The translations under genes and the position numbers were made by a program. This document shows positions 9,571 to 18,648 of a stretch of DNA of 64,000 nucleotides, piece by piece. How positions within the stretch are numbered: the first letter of the stretch is position 1; each line of letters starts with the position of its first letter. Source of the DNA: Aestuariibacter salexigens DSM 15300 (lineage in GTDB: Bacteria; Pseudomonadota; Gammaproteobacteria; Enterobacterales; Alteromonadaceae); the NCBI RefSeq assembly GCF_000429145.1, contig NZ_AUBH01000001.1, positions 806,001 to 870,000 of the forward strand, given 5' to 3'. A model generated the notes under the pieces. It had not been told where the DNA came from and did no database searches. It saw only the letters and a list, made by a program, of their open reading frames with translations.

Positions 9571-10529
9571 CACAGTGCTCCTCTATTGTGTGCGGAATGT
9601 AAATCCTGGTACGGCCCGACGGGCACGATCTGGGTAGGATTAATCATGGTATGGCTGTAATAGTAATGCCGCTTGATATGATCAAAGTTCACTGTGTCAG
9701 CGACACCGGGCATCTGATACAACTCTTTCATGTAATTAAACAGTGCCGGATAATCAGCGATGCGTTTCAGATTGCATTTAAAATGTCCCACGTAGACCGG
9801 GTCAAAGCGGATTAAGGTAGTAAACAGTCGCCAGTCCGCCTCAGTCAGTGTGTCGCCTACCACATAACGCTGTTCAGACAAGCGCTTTTCAAGCTTATCG
9901 AGAGCCTGGAACAGTGCCGTAACGGCTTCCTCGTATGCGTCTTGCGTCGTTGCAAATCCGGCTTTGTACACACCGTTATTGACGTTGTCATAGACAAAAT
10001 CATTGATGTCATCAATGTCAGCTCGCAGTGCTTCAGGGTAAAAATCCAGGGTGTTGCCCGTCAGCTCATTAAACGCGCTGTTAAACATACGGATAATGTC
10101 GGCAGATTCATTACTGACTATGGTGTTTTCCTGCTTATCCCACAAAACCGGCACGGTGACGCGGGTAGTCGCATCGGGTACAGCTTTGGTATACACCTGA
10201 TGCATATAATCAAAGTCAAACAGATGGTCTTGAGTCGCACCGGGGTAATCATTGAACACCCAGCCATGTTCGAGCATGTCAGGATTTACCACCGACACAT
10301 CAATATGCGCTCCAAGCGCTTTGAGTTTGCGAAAAATTAACGTGCGATGGGCCCACGGGCAGGCCAGAGACACGTAAAGGTGATACCTGCCGCTGTCTGG
10401 TGTGAAACGCGCCCCCGGCGTGTTTTCAATTTTATCTCTGAACTGTGACGCCTGGCGCTGAAACTTACCGCCGCTGGATTTGGTGTCATACCATTTATCC
10501 TGCCACTGACCGTCAACTAAAAGTCCCAT
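9570..10529 (-). CDS. yqjG: Glutathionyl-hydroquinone reductase (YqjG/Xi-class GST)
   Basis: A 319-aa Xi-class glutathione transferase. These enzymes reduce glutathionyl-hydroquinones back to free hydroquinones in the cytoplasm. The N-terminal thioredoxin-like domain contains the catalytic Cys57 in SLACPWAHRTL. VPVLWDKQENTIVSNES is the GSH-binding cis-Pro/Ser region, and the C-terminal helical domain has the typical LTEADWRLF and FDPVYVGHFKCN. Length fits E. coli YqjG (328 aa). It is the first gene of a pair with pirin, which fits a role in quinone or phenol handling. Confidence 0.92.
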   Translation of the reverse strand: MGLLVDGQWQDKWYDTKSSGGKFQRQASQFRDKIENTPGARFTPDSGRYHLYVSLACPWAHRTLIFRKLKALGAHIDVSVVNPDMLEHGWVFNDYPGATQDHLFDFDYMHQVYTKAVPDATTRVTVPVLWDKQENTIVSNESADIIRMFNSAFNELTGNTLDFYPEALRADIDDINDFVYDNVNNGVYKAGFATTQDAYEEAVTALFQALDKLEKRLSEQRYVVGDTLTEADWRLFTTLIRFDPVYVGHFKCNLKRIADYPALFNYMKELYQMPGVADTVNFDHIKRHYYYSHTMINPTQIVPVGPYQDLHSAHNRGAL

Positions 10530-10631
10530 AAAGCCTCCTGAAAAACGAATGCGATTATGTACGGTACTGCACCATAAAAAGTTGACTGCTGATATTGCAA
10601 AGTCTCGGCAGCATTATTCGATAAAGTCGAA

Positions 10632-11843
10632 TTAAAGTTTTCCAAGCACCCGGTCAACAATGGCATCGGCGATTGGAAATGCCGAAGTAGCAGCCGGAGA
10701 TGGCGCATTGCCAAGGTGCACGGCGCGGTCAGTTTCAATAAACTTAAAATCATGGATGAGCTGACCATCAATACTCACCGCCTGAGCCCGAATACCTGAA
10801 GGGTATGGCAGTAAATCGTCGATGCTTACGGCTGTACAGTATTTTTGTACTTCACTGAGATAACTTATCTTGCTCAGGGCATTGCGTGCTTCGATAAGCC
10901 CTGCCCGTTTATGCTTCCACAGGGTTTTCCAGAATCCTGCAAAGCATGCCATACGCACAGTGTCAGACAGTGAAAACGCAAATTTGTGGTAACCTTCTCT
11001 GGCTAGTGATAACACCGCACTTGGCCCTACGGTGACACCGCCATGGACCATTTTTGTCAGATGTACACCCAAAAACGGCATGGATGGATCGGGAATGGGG
11101 TAAATTAAACGCTGTACCACCCCATCAAACTTTTTCGACAACCGAAAATATTCACCTTTGAAAGGGATAATCTGATAATCCAGTTCAACACCGAAACGCC
11201 TTGCCACAAGGTCGGACTGTAATCCTGCACAGTTCACTACTACCTTTGCCTGCACCTGGTCAGTGCCATGTTGACCAGTCTTCACAGTAAGCGTCGCGCC
11301 ATTGTCATGTTCGTCTGCAGCGATGACCTGACGGGAGTAACAGACCTCTCCTCCAGAAGTACGGAACTGCTCGGTGAGACATGTAGTGATGGCGCGGTAA
11401 TCGGTAATACCTGTCTGACGAACAAAAAATGCGCCTTTTCCGCAAATATTAGGCTCCATGTTTTGTAACTGCTGCTTTGACAACATTTCAGGATCCAGCT
11501 CGTTTTCCTGACATCGGATATACAGGTCCTGCATACGCGTCATTTCATCATCGTTGGTGGCGACCAGCAGTTTTCCGCACTGGTCGAAGGGGATCCCATG
11601 CTCGTTACAAAACGCTATAGTGCGGGTTAATCCCTCACGACAATAGCGCGCTTTAAGACTGCCCGGCGGATAATAGACGCCTGCATGGATCACACCTGAA
11701 TTCCTGCCAGTCTGATGCTGGGCAGGTTCTAGTTCTTTTTCCAGCAGCATAATGTTGGCGCGGGGCACAGCACCTTGTAATGCCTGCGCAGTCGCCGCGC
11801 CAACAATTCCTGCACCAATAATGACAATATCTGCGTGTTGCAA
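10632..11843 (-). CDS. lhgO: L-2-hydroxyglutarate oxidase/dehydrogenase
   Basis: An FAD-dependent oxidoreductase of the DAO family, 403 aa. It is closely similar to E. coli LhgO (YgaF), which oxidises L-2-hydroxyglutarate to 2-oxoglutarate and feeds electrons to the membrane. The dinucleotide-binding motif IVIIGAGIVGAATA is near the N-terminus. HQTGRNSGVIHAGVYY, PFKGEYFRL, IYPIPDPSMPFLGVHLT and GIRAQAVS are all characteristic. The ORF could start at 11882, but a TTG at 11843 has a GAGGAAAC ribosome binding site 8 nt upstream and gives the family-length N-terminus, so TTG is preferred. It is divergent from tcdA. Confidence 0.9.
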   Translation of the reverse strand: MQHADIVIIGAGIVGAATAQALQGAVPRANIMLLEKELEPAQHQTGRNSGVIHAGVYYPPGSLKARYCREGLTRTIAFCNEHGIPFDQCGKLLVATNDDEMTRMQDLYIRCQENELDPEMLSKQQLQNMEPNICGKGAFFVRQTGITDYRAITTCLTEQFRTSGGEVCYSRQVIAADEHDNGATLTVKTGQHGTDQVQAKVVVNCAGLQSDLVARRFGVELDYQIIPFKGEYFRLSKKFDGVVQRLIYPIPDPSMPFLGVHLTKMVHGGVTVGPSAVLSLAREGYHKFAFSLSDTVRMACFAGFWKTLWKHKRAGLIEARNALSKISYLSEVQKYCTAVSIDDLLPYPSGIRAQAVSIDGQLIHDFKFIETDRAVHLGNAPSPAATSAFPIADAIVDRVLGKL

Positions 11844-11922
11844 ACGGTTTCCTCGAAAGGTTGAAAAACGGTGGTAACGCACCGATTATACGCAACCACG
11901 AGTGAGTTTCGAGAACGCAGTT

Positions 11923-12717
11923 ATGAGTGAACACGCCCTACGATTCGGCGGCACCGCACGTATTTATGGTCAACAGCAGCTACAGACTCTGGCAAATGCT
12001 TCCGTGTGCGTGATCGGCATCGGAGGCGTGGGCTCCTGGGTTGCAGAAGCATTAGCACGAAGCGCCATCGGAAAACTTACCTTAATTGATCTGGATGATG
12101 TTTGTTTAACCAATACCAATCGTCAGATCCACGCGTTAACCGATACCGTCGGCACAGCCAAAGTAGATGCCATGGCATCCCGCATCAAGGCGATTAATCC
12201 TGAATGTCTGGTTACCGCCGTGCAGGATTTCGTCACGGCGAAGAATGTCGCCGAGCATCTGACCACAGGTTTTGATTACGTTGTCGACGCAACGGACAGT
12301 GTGAAGGCCAAAGCGGCCATTATTGCGCACTGCAAACGTCATAAAATACCGGCGCTTACCGTTGGCGGTGCCGGTGGTCAAACCGACCCGACCCAGATTG
12401 CGGTGACCGACCTGACGCGCACCATACAGGACCCGCTGGCAGCTAAAGTGCGCTCAGAGTTGCGGCGTTTTTACGGTTTTTCAGACAATAAGAAGCGCCG
12501 CTTTGGCATTGACTGTGTCTATTCCAACGAGCAGCTAAAATATCCACAGGCAGACGGTTCCGTGTCGACCAAAAAGCACCTCAAGGATGGCAGTACAAAA
12601 CTCGACTGTAATTTTGGCTTCGGTGCTGCGGTAGCCGTCACTGCCACGTTTGGCTTCGTTGCGGCTGCCCGGGTGATCGACAAAATCCTGTCAAAAGCGG
12701 CTCGTAAACAGGCCTAA
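11923..12717 (+). CDS. tcdA: tRNA threonylcarbamoyladenosine dehydratase
   Basis: An E1-like enzyme that dehydrates t6A37 in tRNA to the cyclic form ct6A using ATP. The product is 264 aa. The ATP-binding VIGIGGVGSWVAEALARS, LIDLDDVCLTNTNRQIHAL, DAIDS-like DATDSVKAKA and TVGGAGGQTDPTQI segments match E. coli TcdA (CsdL) closely. An in-frame GTG at 11902 would add seven residues. The ATG at 11923 is preferred because its N-terminus has the expected length, although neither start has a strong ribosome binding site. Monocistronic; the next gene is convergent with a 1-bp gap. Confidence 0.94.
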   Translation: MSEHALRFGGTARIYGQQQLQTLANASVCVIGIGGVGSWVAEALARSAIGKLTLIDLDDVCLTNTNRQIHALTDTVGTAKVDAMASRIKAINPECLVTAVQDFVTAKNVAEHLTTGFDYVVDATDSVKAKAAIIAHCKRHKIPALTVGGAGGQTDPTQIAVTDLTRTIQDPLAAKVRSELRRFYGFSDNKKRRFGIDCVYSNEQLKYPQADGSVSTKKHLKDGSTKLDCNFGFGAAVAVTATFGFVAAARVIDKILSKAARKQA

Positions 12718-12718
12718 A

Positions 12719-13354
12719 TCAGTCAATTGCCGTGCGCTGCTGTTTAATATCCAAAACGATAGCGACCGCCAGCCAGACACTGATGGCAGCGGCAATAAAC
12801 CAGGTGTTTTCAGCCATCCCCATTACCTCTTCGCTGAGCACTGCCGTGCCGGCAATCAACGCCAGATAATATGGCAGATTTAATAGCCCTGCCGTCGCAA
12901 TAATCCCCGGATGACGCCGCTGACTACCTTGGTTAAACATAAAGAAGGCCAGAGAGTTTATGTGGATCATGGCAAGCAGCAACTGCTTTAATGACGCTTT
13001 GCCCTGTTGGGGCTTTTTAGCAGACGTAAAACGACCCAGTAAAAAATTTATCGCCGAGCCCAGGGTGGCTGCGCCCACCATGCACAGAGTCAGCGCAATA
13101 ATATCGCCCTGATCAGGGTTAGCCAGCACCACCAGCATCACCGCAAAAAACTGCCCGGGGAAGTAAAACCCAACGTAAATAATGGATTCCAACAGAATGA
13201 TAAGAAATACAAGCAGATAAAATCCCTCACCAAAACTCTGCTTGATGTTTTCTAAAATCGCCAGACCCGGCGGCAGCACGCCGACCTCAATCAGCACATT
13301 CAGCGCGACCACAACAATTAACGCAGAGAGGGGTAAGATAAAGTTGTACTTCAC
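12719..13354 (-). CDS. DedA/VTT-like inner-membrane protein
   Basis: A 211-aa protein with about five hydrophobic segments. The centre (LLESIIYVGFYFPGQ, then GAATLGSAINFLLGRF) resembles the re-entrant loop and G-xxx-G-xxx-GR pattern of DedA/VTT proteins. These are lipid scramblase-like undecaprenyl-phosphate or phospholipid transporters. The match is partial: the usual acidic and arginine residues are not all present. The assignment is tentative and substrate unknown. It is convergent with tcdA and divergent from the gene at 13542. Confidence 0.6.
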   Translation of the reverse strand: MKYNFILPLSALIVVVALNVLIEVGVLPPGLAILENIKQSFGEGFYLLVFLIILLESIIYVGFYFPGQFFAVMLVVLANPDQGDIIALTLCMVGAATLGSAINFLLGRFTSAKKPQQGKASLKQLLLAMIHINSLAFFMFNQGSQRRHPGIIATAGLLNLPYYLALIAGTAVLSEEVMGMAENTWFIAAAISVWLAVAIVLDIKQQRTAID

Positions 13355-13541
13355 GGCCGATCCAGCTTGTTTTTTGTGTGTTTATTACGCTTTGCAATAT
13401 CGCTCAGATCACCCTAGCGACCGAGCTAAGCCCATGTTAATGCTTGCGAATTATATGGGCCTTGCCTACCATGCATTTATACAATGTGCATTTTTGCAGA
13501 TAACGAGAATATACGCGCTAACGCTATTTAAAGGACCCGAC

Positions 13542-13955
13542 ATGACGATCCCACAAGATGAGCTGCAACAATTAATGACAGAGAGCGCCAGTGATGCGGC
13601 AAAAGTAAGTCAGGAAGAATTCGGTATCACGCTGGATTTCAGTGCTGACAGCATTGCGCTGGTCGACGATATGTTGCTGGCATTTGTGGATAAATACAAA
13701 GCTGACGCGCTGGAAGATAAGCATGTCTTCACGCTATGCAACGTATTCGGCGCCTACATTGGTGAGATTTTCCGCAACCTGGTCGGCGGAACATGGCGCT
13801 ATGATACGTCAGATCCGAAAGCCCCCTACGTGTTGCTCGAATATGGTGAGCGTAGCTATGCATTTGCCGGCATCTGTTATGAACGCCTGGTGAATGACAG
13901 CGCAGTCAGCGTCAAAGACTATTTTGACCAGGCATTGAGCAACAGTACCCAATAG
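13542..13955 (+). CDS. Conserved hypothetical cytoplasmic protein, 137 aa
   Basis: A 137-aa acidic protein with no signal peptide or membrane segment. I do not recognise a named family. A helical N-terminal half (DELQQLMTESASDAAKVSQEEF) is followed by a mixed region with NVFGAYIGEIFRNLVGGTWRYD and YVLLEYGERSYAFAGICYERL. This GAYIGE / GGTWRYD pattern resembles small proteins of the DUF3806 type, but that is only a suggestion. The ORF is open far upstream, yet the ATG at 13542 is preceded by AAGGAC at good spacing. Convergent with the DUF2919 gene. Confidence 0.75.
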   Translation: MTIPQDELQQLMTESASDAAKVSQEEFGITLDFSADSIALVDDMLLAFVDKYKADALEDKHVFTLCNVFGAYIGEIFRNLVGGTWRYDTSDPKAPYVLLEYGERSYAFAGICYERLVNDSAVSVKDYFDQALSNSTQ

Positions 13956-13971
13956 ATATAGCGCGACGTGA

Positions 13972-14442
13972 TCAATCCGAGCGTCGCCAATCCGCTATCA
14001 TCAACCGCAGATGGCGGCTTTTCACGACATATAGCAGCAAAGCAATTTGTACCAGCAGGGTTAACGCTGTTGACCAGGCAAACTGCCAGTGCTGCACCGA
14101 CAGCTTGCTGATTAGCAACCACATATCAACACACAAACAGGCAAAGGCGCCGGGCAGAAGTACGCGAAACAGTGCACGCAGACGCGACCCGTACAACTTT
14201 TCCCTGATGCTGGTTAAGCCAAATAGCACCAGTGCAGGTAGCCCCATCGCCAGTGCCGCATAAAAAAGTTCATGGGTGGGGTAAAAGAAATCCATCGTTT
14301 GCTCAACTGGCTGTGACGAAGAAAATACCGCGATAGCAATGACATACGCTCTGGCTAAAAATATTAGCACTGCATACCACATTGCAGGAGGCTTTACTCT
14401 GCCCGCTTCATCATAACTGGATAGCGGCAATTCAAGTTTCAT
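13972..14442 (-). CDS. DUF2919 (YfeZ-like) membrane protein
   Basis: A 156-aa protein with about four membrane helices. The N-terminal SSYDEAGRVKPPAMWYAVLIFLARAYVIAI is the typical 'YD-x-G-x-KPP-x-x-W' start of the DUF2919/YfeZ family, whose function is unknown. FFYPTHELFYAALAMGLPAL also fits. An upstream in-frame GTG at 14466 is possible; the ATG at 14442 is preferred on family N-terminus. Divergent from rimO. Confidence 0.72.
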   Translation of the reverse strand: MKLELPLSSYDEAGRVKPPAMWYAVLIFLARAYVIAIAVFSSSQPVEQTMDFFYPTHELFYAALAMGLPALVLFGLTSIREKLYGSRLRALFRVLLPGAFACLCVDMWLLISKLSVQHWQFAWSTALTLLVQIALLLYVVKSRHLRLMIADWRRSD

Positions 14443-14523
14443 TGCGATGTTACACTCTCTCCTCACTCTCGAGCGGGCGATAGTCTACCTGCTCATAGCA
14501 TTAAGGCAATCATAGAAGTCTGC

Positions 14524-14552
14524 TTGGATGATATTTCGCACTTGGGTATAAT
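14524..14552 (+). promoter_or_regulatory. Predicted sigma-70 promoter for rimO
   Basis: TTGGAT (14524-14529), a 17-bp spacer and a perfect TATAAT (14547-14552), 30 bp before the rimO ATG. A very strong consensus match. Confidence 0.75.
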
Positions 14553-14581
14553 CCGCGCACTTTTGACCCTGGCGCCGCACC

Positions 14582-16009
14582 ATGACAGTAGAAAAATTTA
14601 CGCCCAATCAAACCACCAGTATGAAAATACCGGCCAAAGTGCTCGAATCTGACCGGGCAACCGGTGGGTTGACTGGCAACCGTATTGGCTTTGTGTCTCT
14701 AGGCTGTCCCAAAAACCTGGTTGATTCAGAACGTATTCTCACGCAGCTGCGCACCGAGGGTTACGATGTAGTGCCAACCTATGACGACGCTGATTTGGTT
14801 ATCGTCAACACCTGCGGGTTCATCGATGCTGCCGTCGAAGAATCTCTTGATACCATCGGTGAAGCACTAAAAGAAAATGGCAAAGTCATCGTCACCGGCT
14901 GCCTGGGCGTCAAAGAGGATGAGATTCGGGAAGTGCATCCCAATGTATTGGCTATCACCGGTCCGCACGCCTACGAGACGGTAGTTGAACAGGTACATCA
15001 ACATCTGCCCAAACCCTCTCATAATCCGTTTGTGCATCTAGTGCCAGATCATGGGGTAAAATTGACCCCACGACATTATGCCTACTTAAAAATATCCGAA
15101 GGGTGTAATCATCGCTGTACCTTCTGCATTATCCCCTCCATGCGGGGCGATCTGGTGAGTCGCCCTATTGGTGAGGTGTTGGATGAAGCGCAGCGTCTTA
15201 AAGCAGCAGGCGTCAATGAACTGCTGGTGATTTCTCAAGACACCAGTGCCTATGGTGTAGACAGTAAACATCGCACCGGTTTCTGGAACGGCATGCCTGT
15301 CAAAACCCATATGCAGCAACTGTGCGAAAAACTGGGCGAGATGGGCATGTGGGTACGTCTGCACTATGTCTACCCCTACCCTCATGTTGATGAGCTGATC
15401 CCACTCATGGCCCAGGGCAAGGTGTTACCCTATCTGGATATTCCTTTTCAGCACGCCAACAAACGTATCCTGCGACTGATGAAGCGGCCCGGCAGTGCCG
15501 AGCGAACGATAGAACGTATCCGTAAATGGCGAGAGATATGCCCTGAACTGGTGATCCGCAGTACGTTTATTGTCGGCTTTCCAGGTGAGACAGAAGAAGA
15601 ATTCGAAGAACTATTGCAGTTCCTGCGCGATGCCCAGTTAGACCGCGTCGGATGCTTTAAATATTCACCGGTGGAAGGGGCTAAAGCCAATGATCTGCCC
15701 GACCCCGTAAGTGAAGAAATAAAGGAACAGCGTTTGCAACGTTTTATGCAGGTTCAGGAACAAATCAGCGCAGAGCGTTTACAACAACGGATCGGTCAGG
15801 AATACAACGTTGTGATTGATAGCGTCGACAGTGAAGGCGCGGTAGCACGCAGCTATGCCGATGCACCGGAAGTGGATGGTGTGGTGCACTTAAATGGTGT
15901 TTATGATGTGCAGCCGGGCCAGCGACTATGGGTAGAGATTGTGCACGCGGACCAACACGATATGTGGGGCGTACCCGTTGAAGAAGAGGAATTCGGGGAG
16001 GAGCGCTAA
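14582..16009 (+). CDS. rimO: Ribosomal protein uS12 methylthiotransferase
   Basis: A radical-SAM methylthiotransferase that modifies an aspartate of ribosomal protein S12. In order it has an N-terminal UPF0004 domain ([42 protein letters not shown]) with three Cys for an auxiliary cluster. The radical-SAM motif [18 protein letters not shown] follows, and a C-terminal TRAM domain ends the protein. At 475 aa it is about 30 residues longer than E. coli RimO (441), because of an N-terminal extension before the first conserved block. An internal ATG at codon 14 is an alternative start. It has its own strong promoter. Confidence 0.95.
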   Translation: MTVEKFTPNQTTSMKIPAKVLESDRATGGLTGNRIGFVSLGCPKNLVDSERILTQLRTEGYDVVPTYDDADLVIVNTCGFIDAAVEESLDTIGEALKENGKVIVTGCLGVKEDEIREVHPNVLAITGPHAYETVVEQVHQHLPKPSHNPFVHLVPDHGVKLTPRHYAYLKISEGCNHRCTFCIIPSMRGDLVSRPIGEVLDEAQRLKAAGVNELLVISQDTSAYGVDSKHRTGFWNGMPVKTHMQQLCEKLGEMGMWVRLHYVYPYPHVDELIPLMAQGKVLPYLDIPFQHANKRILRLMKRPGSAERTIERIRKWREICPELVIRSTFIVGFPGETEEEFEELLQFLRDAQLDRVGCFKYSPVEGAKANDLPDPVSEEIKEQRLQRFMQVQEQISAERLQQRIGQEYNVVIDSVDSEGAVARSYADAPEVDGVVHLNGVYDVQPGQRLWVEIVHADQHDMWGVPVEEEEFGEER

Positions 16010-16030
16010 GCGCAACCTCCCTTTTTACAG

Positions 16031-16693
16031 TTACCAGGGAAGTATCTGGCCGTTTGCGTGCCAGAAGGTGCCTGAGTTGCCTAACTCAAGCTCATCAATA
16101 CGCTGTGACAAACGCAAAGCGGCATCTTCATCACTGATATCACCACCGTAATTCACCATTTCAGTTTGCACATAGCCGGGATGAAGGATCGCCACAGCAA
16201 TACCACGGGGCGCTAAATCTCTTGCCATACTAACGCCGGCAGCATTGAGCGCGGCCTTCGACATGCGGTAGCCGTAATAGCCACCAGAGCCATTGTCCGC
16301 CATTGAGCCCATGCGGCTGGTAATAAGCGCCACCTTTGAGCCTTCAGACAGGTTATCCAATAATGTCTGGGTGACCATCACAGGACCTAATGCATTGACC
16401 CGATATTGATGTTCCATGGTGACCGGGTCACCGGACGCTAAATCTTCCACAGCAAGGACACCGGCATTGTTAATCAGGACGTCAATTTTAGTGCCCGCCA
16501 GCTTAGCAAGGCTGGCCTTCAAGGTTTCAGGATTACCAACATCAACTTTGTCGATCACTTTGGCGCCGCTGGCATTCAGCTGGTCAGAACTATTTCTGCA
16601 TAATCCATACACGCTGCAGCCACGGGCAATGTAATGTTTTACCAGTTCCAGACCGATACCACGGTTTGCGCCGGTTACTACCACTGTCGTCAT
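16031..16693 (-). CDS. Short-chain dehydrogenase/reductase
   Basis: A 220-aa classical SDR. TGANRGIG at the N-terminus binds NAD(P), NNAG stabilises the core, the catalytic Ser lies in ITSRMGS and the YxxxK motif is YGYRMSK. The proline-glycine HPGYVQTEM loop follows. It resembles SDRs of the C-factor/YciK-like group, but the substrate cannot be told. It begins 5 bp after the kdsB stop on the same strand, so it is probably the last gene of the kdsB operon. Confidence 0.88.
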   Translation of the reverse strand: MTTVVVTGANRGIGLELVKHYIARGCSVYGLCRNSSDQLNASGAKVIDKVDVGNPETLKASLAKLAGTKIDVLINNAGVLAVEDLASGDPVTMEHQYRVNALGPVMVTQTLLDNLSEGSKVALITSRMGSMADNGSGGYYGYRMSKAALNAAGVSMARDLAPRGIAVAILHPGYVQTEMVNYGGDISDEDAALRLSQRIDELELGNSGTFWHANGQILPW

Positions 16694-16698
16694 CGTTA

Positions 16699-17457
16699 TT
16701 AGTATCCTTCTCTAGCAAGTAATTTTTCGAGATCCTGAGGTGAGTCGATACCATGTGGCGGCGCCTTGTTGGCGACATCCACATGAATTTTTTCACCGTG
16801 CCACAGCACTCTTAACTGCTCAAGTGATTCGATTTGCTCTAATCCTGACGGTGCCATATTCACATACTGTTTGATAAACCCGGCACGATACGCATAAATA
16901 CCGACATGACGGTAATAATAATCCCCGATCTCATCAATGTTATCCGCATCCAGAAAGCGACTGCGATCATAAGGGATCACTGAACGTGAGAAATACAGCG
17001 CAAAGCCTTGTTTATCGGTGATTACCTTTACAATATTGGGGTTAAAGGCATCTTCAACGTCGCTTATCGGCACACACAGGGTGGCCATCTCAGCGGTCTG
17101 GTGCTGATGCAAATTCTCCGCCACCTGGTGAATGTTTTCCGGCGGTATGAAGGGTTCATCGCCCTGCACGTTAACGACCACTTCATGGGCCAGTAATCCT
17201 TTCACATCGACCACCTCAGCGAGGCGCTCAGTGCCCGACTCATGTTCTGCCGATGTCATGCAATACTGCCCGCCAAATGCACTGACCGCACTGGCAATTC
17301 TCGCATCATCGGTCGCCACGATGATGCGCGAGGCACCGGACTCGGCAGCACGTTCATAGACGTGCTGGATCATTGGTTTACCGCCGATATCTACCAACGG
17401 TTTGCCCGGAAAGCGACTGGACGCAAAACGGGCCGGAATGATCACAGTAAAATTCAT
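16699..17457 (-). CDS. kdsB: 3-deoxy-manno-octulosonate cytidylyltransferase (CMP-Kdo synthetase)
   Basis: Activates Kdo with CTP to CMP-Kdo for LPS inner core synthesis. The 252-aa sequence contains [17 protein letters not shown] (nucleotide loop), [34 protein letters not shown] and [11 protein letters not shown], all typical of KdsB. Length fits the family (248 aa in E. coli). It lies 2 bp after ycaR in the lpxK-ycaR-kdsB group. Confidence 0.96.
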   Translation of the reverse strand: MNFTVIIPARFASSRFPGKPLVDIGGKPMIQHVYERAAESGASRIIVATDDARIASAVSAFGGQYCMTSAEHESGTERLAEVVDVKGLLAHEVVVNVQGDEPFIPPENIHQVAENLHQHQTAEMATLCVPISDVEDAFNPNIVKVITDKQGFALYFSRSVIPYDRSRFLDADNIDEIGDYYYRHVGIYAYRAGFIKQYVNMAPSGLEQIESLEQLRVLWHGEKIHVDVANKAPPHGIDSPQDLEKLLAREGY

Positions 17458-17459
17458 GG

Positions 17460-17657
17460 CTATTTCTTCATCGCTTCAAGTTCTTCCAGACTGAGTTGCC
17501 TGGCTTCGTTCTCCAGCATCACCGGAATCGCCTCACGAATAGGGTACGCTAACCGGTCAAAACGGCAGATAAGTTCATCCTGCTCGGCGTTATAGTCCAG
17601 CTTCCCCTTGCATACAGGGCAAGCAAGCATATCAAGTAGTTGTGTATCAAATGCCAT
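17460..17657 (-). CDS. ycaR: Trm112/YcaR family protein
   Basis: A 65-aa zinc-ribbon-like protein: [35 protein letters not shown]. The pattern is the bacterial Trm112-like YcaR family. Its exact role is not established, but it is conserved between lpxK and kdsB in many gammaproteobacteria, exactly as here. Spacing to both neighbours is under 10 bp, so it is part of that operon. Confidence 0.93.
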   Translation of the reverse strand: MAFDTQLLDMLACPVCKGKLDYNAEQDELICRFDRLAYPIREAIPVMLENEARQLSLEELEAMKK

Positions 17658-17664
17658 AGTGTAT

Positions 17665-18648
17665 TTAGCTCAATCGTGTAACTTTATCAGTGAGTGACGT
17701 TAGAAAACGTCCGTTTAGGGATGCCTCTACAGGTAAAAAATACCAGTCTTTTTTTGCAAAGCTTCTGCATTTCACCGCATCTTTTTCAGTCATGATCACA
17801 GGCATATCGTAGGGAAAGTCTGCTTCGCTAAACTGATGGTGATCAGGAAATGCCATGGATTTACTCGGTACCGCGTCCAATGCGCGCAAGGTATCAAAAA
17901 AGCGCTGTGGGTTACCAATACCCGCAACCGCGATGAAAGGTGTAGACATCACGTAGCTCTGATTTGCGGGTTGCCAGTCACTGACGCGACGCAGGGTCTC
18001 AGGCTTAAGACGCATAACAATTTCATCGGTAGCAGGTAAGGCACCATTGATCACGGTGTAGTCACAGGTGTGCAGACGCCAGGTGCCCTCTCGCAACGGG
18101 CCTGCAGGTAATAAGTGAGCATTACCTGTCATGAGATGCGCATCCAGTACAGCGATTTCAATGTCTCTGTCCAGTGCATAGTGCTGAAGACCATCATCAC
18201 AAATGATGACATTGCAGCCACAATGTTCTTGCAGAAAACGCGCACCACGGGCACGTTTAGGATCAACTACAACAGGACACTGGGCGCGCATTGCCATCAA
18301 TAACGGCTCATCACCGACAACCGCCGGATCACTGTCATCGCGCACCCGCAACGGATACGTATCAGAGGTGCCCCCATATCCACGGCTTACAATGCCAGGC
18401 TTCAGACCAATGGTCGTAAAACGCTCAGCCAGCTTTAACACCAGTGGTGTTTTGCCACTGCCTCCAACCGTGATGTTGCCTACCACGACAACCGGTACAG
18501 GTAGCGTAGTGCGTGACAATAGGCCGATGCGATAAGCCAGTCTGCGACACGCAGAAATCAGCGCAAACAGCCACGAAAACGGCACCAGAAATAAGGTCAA
18601 TGGGGTCAACCTGGGTTGATACCAGGCCCGCTGTATGGTCAGCTTCAA
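17665..18648 (-). CDS. lpxK: Tetraacyldisaccharide 4'-kinase
   Basis: Phosphorylates the 4' position of the lipid A disaccharide at the inner membrane. The 327-aa sequence has an N-terminal hydrophobic helix ([16 protein letters not shown]). It then has the P-loop [16 protein letters not shown] (about residues 55-70), [14 protein letters not shown], and [15 protein letters not shown] with the catalytic Asp-Asp pair. The 3' [12 protein letters not shown] and MTEKDAVKC motifs are also typical. Its start overlaps the end of msbA by 4 bp. Confidence 0.96.
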   Translation of the reverse strand: MKLTIQRAWYQPRLTPLTLFLVPFSWLFALISACRRLAYRIGLLSRTTLPVPVVVVGNITVGGSGKTPLVLKLAERFTTIGLKPGIVSRGYGGTSDTYPLRVRDDSDPAVVGDEPLLMAMRAQCPVVVDPKRARGARFLQEHCGCNVIICDDGLQHYALDRDIEIAVLDAHLMTGNAHLLPAGPLREGTWRLHTCDYTVINGALPATDEIVMRLKPETLRRVSDWQPANQSYVMSTPFIAVAGIGNPQRFFDTLRALDAVPSKSMAFPDHHQFSEADFPYDMPVIMTEKDAVKCRSFAKKDWYFLPVEASLNGRFLTSLTDKVTRLS

